The translations under genes and the position numbers were made by a program. From Phycisphaeraceae bacterium (lineage in GTDB: Bacteria > Planctomycetota > Phycisphaerae > Phycisphaerales > Phycisphaeraceae), in assembly GCA_028284155.1 (NCBI GenBank), contig JANQSF010000107.1, positions 1 to 53,270 of the forward strand: a DNA stretch of 53,270 bases. Reading direction: 5' to 3'. The notes beneath the pieces are model-generated. The model saw nothing but the letters and a program-made list of their open reading frames with translations, searched no databases and had not been told where the DNA came from. The stretch's first letter is position 1. Each line of letters begins with the position of its first letter. Shown in pieces: positions 49,801 through 53,270 of the stretch.

Positions 49801-50070
49801 CTAATGACCGTCGTGTTCATGAGCCGCCTCGACATCGATCGTCGCTTTGTAATGGGTGACGCCGACCGTGCCCGCCTCCCGGTCGTGGTGAATGAACCCA
49901 CTGAGCTTGACGACCTCGAATGACTTGAAGGTGAGATTGGGGTGGTGATCGTGGCCGGCCTTGGGGCGGGCGAGTTCTTGAAGCGCGCGATTGACGGCGT
50001 CGTCGAAACTGTCGTGCGACTGGCCGGTCACGCGGATCACGTCGGTATGTTCCAAGTGTAAATCGGTCAT
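49801..50070 (-). CDS. Dodecin-family flavin-binding protein
   Basis: Small protein of 89 residues (usual dodecins: about 65-75). Family features are VIRVTGQSHDSFDDAVNRAL, then TFKSFEVVKLSGFI and VTHYKATIDVEA. The His/Asp-rich inserts AGHDHHP and AAHEHDGH at two positions are unusual. Dodecins assemble into dodecamers that store riboflavin or FMN. Start ATG at 50070, with AAGGTG eight bases upstream. It is followed by no other gene in its direction. Confidence 0.87.
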   Translation of the reverse strand: MTDLHLEHTDVIRVTGQSHDSFDDAVNRALQELARPKAGHDHHPNLTFKSFEVVKLSGFIHHDREAGTVGVTHYKATIDVEAAHEHDGH

Positions 50071-50171
50071 GGTTGGCACACCTTGAGCATTGGAGTGTTC
50101 CCGTCGAACTCAATCGGCAACGCAGCCGAACGCCGAGGGGACGTCACGCCAATATACCAATCGCGACGCCG

Positions 50172-50642
50172 TCAAAGCCGCGTGGGGTTCGGCGCATCGC
50201 CGTAGACGTCGCCCGGGTCGAAGACCTTAGCCGTCTCCGTGAATGCCAGCGGCCGGCCGGCCTGATCCCCGAAGGGGACGGCTCGGTAGAAGCAGGAGCG
50301 ATACCCCACATGGCAACTGGCGCCGCCCTGGACATCGACGCGGAGCCAGACGCAGTCCTGGTCGTCGTCGATCCGAATCTCGCGGATGCGCTGTACCAAG
50401 CCGCTGGTGGCACCCTTGTGCCAAAGGCATTGTCGGCTGCGGCTCCAGTAGACGGCTTCGCCCAGGGTGATGGTTCGCGAGAGCGCGTTGGCGTTCATAA
50501 AGGCGTGCATGAGCACCTCACCGGTTGCAAAGTCCGTGGTGACGACGGGGATCAGCCCGTGCTCATCAAACTTGGGCGCAAGTTCGCCCCCCTCTTCAAC
50601 CTGCTCGACGCTTTGTCTTTGCGAAAACGGTGATTCATTCAT
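50172..50642 (-). CDS. hisI: Phosphoribosyl-AMP cyclohydrolase homologue (HisI2-like)
   Basis: Opens the ring of phosphoribosyl-AMP in histidine synthesis. The 156 residues include WSRSRQCLWHKGATSG (about 66-81), the metal loop IDDDQDC (91-97) and GGASCHVGYRSCFYR (106-120). Two zinc Cys (110 and 117) are present, but the Cys expected in the D-C-D-x-D motif is Asp93; a Cys at 97 is nearby. This pattern is typical of zinc-independent or altered-metal paralogues found with COG0523 genes. ATG at 50642 with AGGAA upstream. The next genes upstream form the metal cluster. A second, ordinary hisI elsewhere would support the paralogue reading. Confidence 0.9.
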   Translation of the reverse strand: MNESPFSQRQSVEQVEEGGELAPKFDEHGLIPVVTTDFATGEVLMHAFMNANALSRTITLGEAVYWSRSRQCLWHKGATSGLVQRIREIRIDDDQDCVWLRVDVQGGASCHVGYRSCFYRAVPFGDQAGRPLAFTETAKVFDPGDVYGDAPNPTRL

Positions 50643-50700
50643 TGGGTTGCTTTCCTGTTTGTGTGTTGCGGGGTGATTCTCTCGAATTCATCGATGGGCA

Positions 50701-51024
50701 TCATCTGGGCTCCAACGCCGCGTCCTGTGAAACGAGGGATCGATTTGCAGCGGCATCGGCCGACCGTCGTCGGTAGGCGAAGACGCCCACGATTATCCCG
50801 ATCGCGGCTGAGAGCAATCCCCGTAGGCAGGCCAGGATCACCCCGCCGCAACAGGGGCAGGGCGTCAAGATCATCGCGGAGAGAAGCCCCCCACCAACGC
50901 CCTTGGATGTCGCCTGCCCCACTCGTGAAGACAGCCAGGGGATTCGACGAGGATTCTTGTGTTCGTGCTCGTGCTCGTGCTGATCTTCATGACAGTCACA
51001 CCCCGTCGCGCAGGCAGAGGTCAT
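50701..51024 (-). CDS. Small His/Cys-rich membrane protein
   Basis: Protein of 107 residues if the ATG at 51024 is used (the open frame goes on to 51222, with no ribosome site in either case). N terminus has CATGCDCHEDQHEHEHEHK, a run of alternating His and acidic residues with three Cys that looks like a metal-binding tail. It is followed by a hydrophobic region with CPCCGG and two helices (LLSAMILTPCPCCGGVILAC, LLSAAIGIIVGVFAY). Probably a metal-handling membrane protein. Last gene of the cluster before hisI. Confidence 0.68.
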   Translation of the reverse strand: MTSACATGCDCHEDQHEHEHEHKNPRRIPWLSSRVGQATSKGVGGGLLSAMILTPCPCCGGVILACLRGLLSAAIGIIVGVFAYRRRSADAAANRSLVSQDAALEPR

Positions 51025-51215
51025 CTGAGTTCGCGGTTTGAACACAGCATCGCTGGGCGTGGTGACAATAATGGCTGAAGCAGACCGAAAACGTTCGCCG
51101 GAGGTATGGACTACTTCCGATTGGCCTTGGCGCGCGATGAGGCTTTGGCCGCAGTTCGGGTGGGCATCTTCATCAAGGGGCATGCGGGGCCTTCCGAGTC
51201 GTAGGCGTATGTGGG

Positions 51216-51776
51216 TCAGCAATCAACCACAAGACAGAGCCTTCGTTGCCCGCATGTCATCGGCGGCGATCGGTGAAGCACACGTTGACTGAAGGTGGGG
51301 TGGTTCGCCCCCTTGAAGAACAACAGCTCCCACAACGACGCATTGAACACACGGTCACCTTGATCATTCAACATGTACTGAGTTGTCGGGCCGCAGTACG
51401 TGGTGACCAGTCGCATGTGCCGATGGTCGCGATGAAACTTGGGACAGGTCGTAGTATCGCACACGTCGATGCGCAGTCGGACCGGACGGATCGGCACGGC
51501 GTCCACGAACGCGGTCGCCAGTGCGGCGGCGTCCGTTGCAAGTCGGTCGTCTTTGATGGCGAGTGACGCGTAAAGGTCGCGGGCGATCTCAAGCGCATTG
51601 TCCCGATCGACCTCTGACCGCGCCGTGCCGACCTTGGCGGCGCGGACGATGGCCTCGGTCTCGATTCTCACCGGCCGGCGGATGCAGCCGAGGTCGTGTT
51701 CCGGTTGCTCCAGCAACGCGACGGGTGACCAATCACCGATGTCGGGTTCTTGCAGCGTCGAATGTGGTTTGGTCAT
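51216..51776 (-). CDS. DUF1826 family protein
   Basis: Protein of 186 residues from the ATG at 51776; the frame is open another 95 codons upstream over the neighbouring gene. It matches the DUF1826 layout: VRLRIDVCDTTTCPKFHRDH then RLVTTYCGPTTQYM, a loop, LLFFKGANHP and the end VLHRSPPMTCG...LCLVVD. The conserved His residues may bind metal. DUF1826 genes are known neighbours of COG0523 GTPases and zinc-regulated genes, which fits this place. Biochemical role unknown. Confidence 0.85.
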   Translation of the reverse strand: MTKPHSTLQEPDIGDWSPVALLEQPEHDLGCIRRPVRIETEAIVRAAKVGTARSEVDRDNALEIARDLYASLAIKDDRLATDAAALATAFVDAVPIRPVRLRIDVCDTTTCPKFHRDHRHMRLVTTYCGPTTQYMLNDQGDRVFNASLWELLFFKGANHPTFSQRVLHRSPPMTCGQRRLCLVVDC

Positions 51777-51855
51777 TGGCGAGGTGCATGAAGTTGCCAA
51801 GGTCTGCCTCCGTTCATTCACGATGGGTTTGACAAGCTCGATCCGAGTATTGCGT

Positions 51856-52344
51856 TCAGCCCTTGGCCTGGGCGCATGCCTCCGGCGGACCGCCCGGCTT
51901 GTTGCCGTGTTTCTGCTCGTACGCCGTCTCGAAAGCCGCGCGGACCTTCTTCCACGTCCTGGCGTTGAGCGGCACGGCGCACCGCCCCTTGCCCTTGCAA
52001 CTGTTGCGGCCGGCGGTCTGGCCGCATCCCCCTTGGCCCTTGCAGTTGTTGTCGCCACCACATGTCTGTTCGTTCGCGGTCGCGCAGGTACTGAGCCCGG
52101 CGCACTCGTGCTCGCCCTTGCCGTGCCCCTTGCAGATGTTCAACCCGCAGCAGACATTGGGGTCTTCCAGGAGTAGCGACACGTCGGCCGTGTCGCCCAC
52201 GCTGCCGCTGTGACGGTCGCGGGGTGTTTGATCCGCATCGCGACCGTTGCCGTTCTTCTGCTCGCAACCGGCGAGGACACCGCCGATGGCCGCCGCCGTC
52301 AGCATGCCGAAATCGCGACGCGTGAGATGACTGTCCTGGCTCAT
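51856..52344 (-). CDS. Tat-exported Cys-rich lipoprotein with CKGxGxC motifs
   Basis: Protein of 162 residues. Twin-arginine signal LTRRDFGMLTAAAIGG with lipobox VLAGC (lipid Cys 27). The mature domain has 11 more Cys, arranged as VCCGLNIC, ECAGLSTC, TCGGDNNCKGQGGC and NSCKGKGRCAVPL, then a helical end WKKVRAAFETAYEQ. The repeated N-x-C-K-G-x-G-x-C pattern resembles bufferin-type precursors (BUF_12-like) whose Cys are modified by MNIO enzymes and bind copper; that is a resemblance from memory, and no MNIO gene is in the window. ATG at 52344 with AGGAAAGGG upstream. Likely binds metal at the outer face of the membrane. Confidence 0.87.
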   Translation of the reverse strand: MSQDSHLTRRDFGMLTAAAIGGVLAGCEQKNGNGRDADQTPRDRHSGSVGDTADVSLLLEDPNVCCGLNICKGHGKGEHECAGLSTCATANEQTCGGDNNCKGQGGCGQTAGRNSCKGKGRCAVPLNARTWKKVRAAFETAYEQKHGNKPGGPPEACAQAKG

Positions 52345-52441
52345 GTCTGCCCTTTCCTCGTGACGATGAAGTCTTCGTTAACGCTGCGTTCTCCCATGCC
52401 GATCGACCTCCCGCTACGCCGACGACGCTGCGGATAAACAC

Positions 52442-52744
52442 TTACCGATATCCGGCGCTCCCAAGGTCGGAACTGGACTGGTCATTGGCGGGCAGTTTGT
52501 CGTTCCCATGCTTGGACTGTCTCAACTGGTTCACGATGCGTTCGACGAGCGCATCACAGCAGGGGGTCGCCGGTTCACTCAAGTAGGCGGAGCGACACAA
52601 TCGAATGACCGCCAGGTAGTTTCGGAAGTACATCGCGTCATCGGGGTGGGTCTGTTGATGGCGTTCGAACGCGCACCGGTCGTTTGCGGACAGTTGACCT
52701 TCGAGGTAGTCCGGAATGGCGTCGATAAACGAGCGCAAATCCAC
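52442..52744 (-). CDS. Anti-sigma-factor-like small protein
   Basis: Protein of 100 residues resembling the zinc-finger part of ECF anti-sigma factors: DYLEGQLSANDRCAFERHQQ then THPDDAMYFRNYLAVIRLC. The usual HxxxCxxC has lost its Cys pair (THPDD). No membrane segment is seen. Starts with GTG, with AAGGA upstream, 33 bases after the CobW stop. A partner sigma factor, if any, would lie outside the window. Confidence 0.72.
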   Translation of the reverse strand: MDLRSFIDAIPDYLEGQLSANDRCAFERHQQTHPDDAMYFRNYLAVIRLCRSAYLSEPATPCCDALVERIVNQLRQSKHGNDKLPANDQSSSDLGSAGYR

Positions 52745-52777
52745 GAGTCTCGTCCTTGGCTAATGGGCTAGGTGACC

Positions 52778-53270
52778 TCAGTTGGCGGTACCTTGTTGGG
52801 CGTGCTCCTCCTCATCCGACGGCTGCTCCCAACTGGGCAGGGGGTCCTCGAAGCCTGCCCAAACCTCCGGCCCGGCGCTTAGCTCGTCGTCGGTGACCAG
52901 CGCTTCATCGAGCCGGGCTTCAATCTTCTCCCGATCCATCTCCGCCCCAATGAAGACGATCTCCTGCCGACAGTCCCCGACTTCGTCGTCCCAGTTGTCT
53001 TCAATCCATTGACGTGTTTCGGGGTCGTCCGGCCAATTCTCTTTGCCGATCGCCGCGAACCAGTAGCCCGCACGGTCGATCTGTAACGACGTGCCCGCCT
53101 GCGACCAGACCCCGCAGAAGTGCGGCCGGCTCGCGACCCACAGATACCCCTTGGATCGCACGACGCCTTTAAGCCCGCGGCCGATCATGTCCAGCAGGCG
53201 CTGCGGGTGAAACGGTTTGCGGCGTCGGTAAACGAAGCTGCTGATGCCGTACTCTTCGGTTTCCGGTGTG
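52778..53270 (-). CDS. CobW/COG0523 GTPase, C-terminal part (cut by the window edge)
   Basis: Only the last 164 residues are in the window; the gene continues past 53270. The visible part is the CobW C-terminal domain: YGISSFVYRRRKPFHPQRLL, then GVVRSKGYLWVASRP, CGVWSQAG, DCRQEIVFIG and the end DEALVTDDELSAGPEVW. YGISSFVYR-type C domains are typical of the zinc-linked subgroup of COG0523 metallochaperones (ZigA/YciC group). These GTPases deliver metal to client enzymes when zinc is scarce. First visible gene of the metal cluster, followed by the anti-sigma-like gene. Confidence 0.9.
   Translation of the reverse strand, partial: TPETEEYGISSFVYRRRKPFHPQRLLDMIGRGLKGVVRSKGYLWVASRPHFCGVWSQAGTSLQIDRAGYWFAAIGKENWPDDPETRQWIEDNWDDEVGDCRQEIVFIGAEMDREKIEARLDEALVTDDELSAGPEVWAGFEDPLPSWEQPSDEEEHAQQGTAN

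Overview
The window is GC-rich bacterial DNA whose gene content points to a planctomycete, probably of the Phycisphaerae type. Evidence: four secreted proteins ending in a PEP-CTERM-like sorting tail, a DUF1080 (3-keto-disaccharide hydrolase) protein, a sialate O-acetylesterase, NHL and WD40-like propeller proteins with export signals, zinc-ribbon membrane proteins, and many dispersed palindromic intergenic repeats. This placement is an inference from family content; the window has no rRNA and no tRNA that I can see.

Layout. 0-9.7 kb: miaA, a secreted unknown, a zinc-ribbon adenylate/guanylate cyclase, a GNAT acetyltransferase, a GYD protein, a PEP-CTERM protein, a WD40-like secreted protein, two unknowns, and a small protein plus nucleotidyltransferase pair. 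9.7-19.7 kb (all minus strand): a small lipoprotein coupled to a divergent pyrG that carries an in-frame palindromic insertion, two PEP-CTERM proteins, a GH115-C-like secreted protein, a coiled-coil membrane protein, a large DUF3352-like secreted protein and an orphan MalK-type ATPase. 19.9-22.1 kb: a 6-pyruvoyltetrahydropterin-synthase homologue with an ExxHGH active site, a PAC2 protein and a stand-alone GGQ (release-factor-like) protein. 22.1-34.5 kb: a carbohydrate region with an SSS symporter, sugar isomerase, Gfo/Idh/MocA oxidoreductase, DUF1080 hydrolase, esterase, Tat-exported NHL protein, sialate O-acetylesterase and a mutarotase-like protein, interrupted by an operon of three CBS-pair proteins. 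34.6-39.9 kb: an unknown, a HEAT-repeat exported protein, serS and a fourth PEP-CTERM-like protein. 40.1-45.1 kb (minus strand): a PaaK-like ligase, a KamA-type radical SAM enzyme and three membrane proteins. 45.3-49.7 kb: an ATPase-permease-adaptor ABC export operon. 49.8-53.3 kb (minus strand): a dodecin, a HisI homologue and a probable metal-homeostasis cluster (His-rich membrane protein, DUF1826, Cys-rich Tat lipoprotein, anti-sigma-like protein and the C-terminal part of a COG0523/CobW GTPase that runs off the window).

How the genes fit together. Two sets stand out. The symporter, isomerase, oxidoreductase and DUF1080 set has the enzyme families of the 3-keto-glycoside route (oxidise C3, then cleave). 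The right end matches the known association of COG0523 metallochaperones with DUF1826 and paralogues of zinc enzymes; the HisI here has Asp in place of one expected zinc-ligand Cys, and the Cys-rich lipoprotein has CKGxGxC motifs that resemble copper-binding bufferin-type peptides. I regard that end as the best candidate for a little-described system.

Intergenic DNA is unusually structured: at least eight kinds of inverted repeat occur between genes, one low-complexity palindrome lies inside pyrG, and one palindrome is flanked by a 28-bp direct duplication of part of a terminator.
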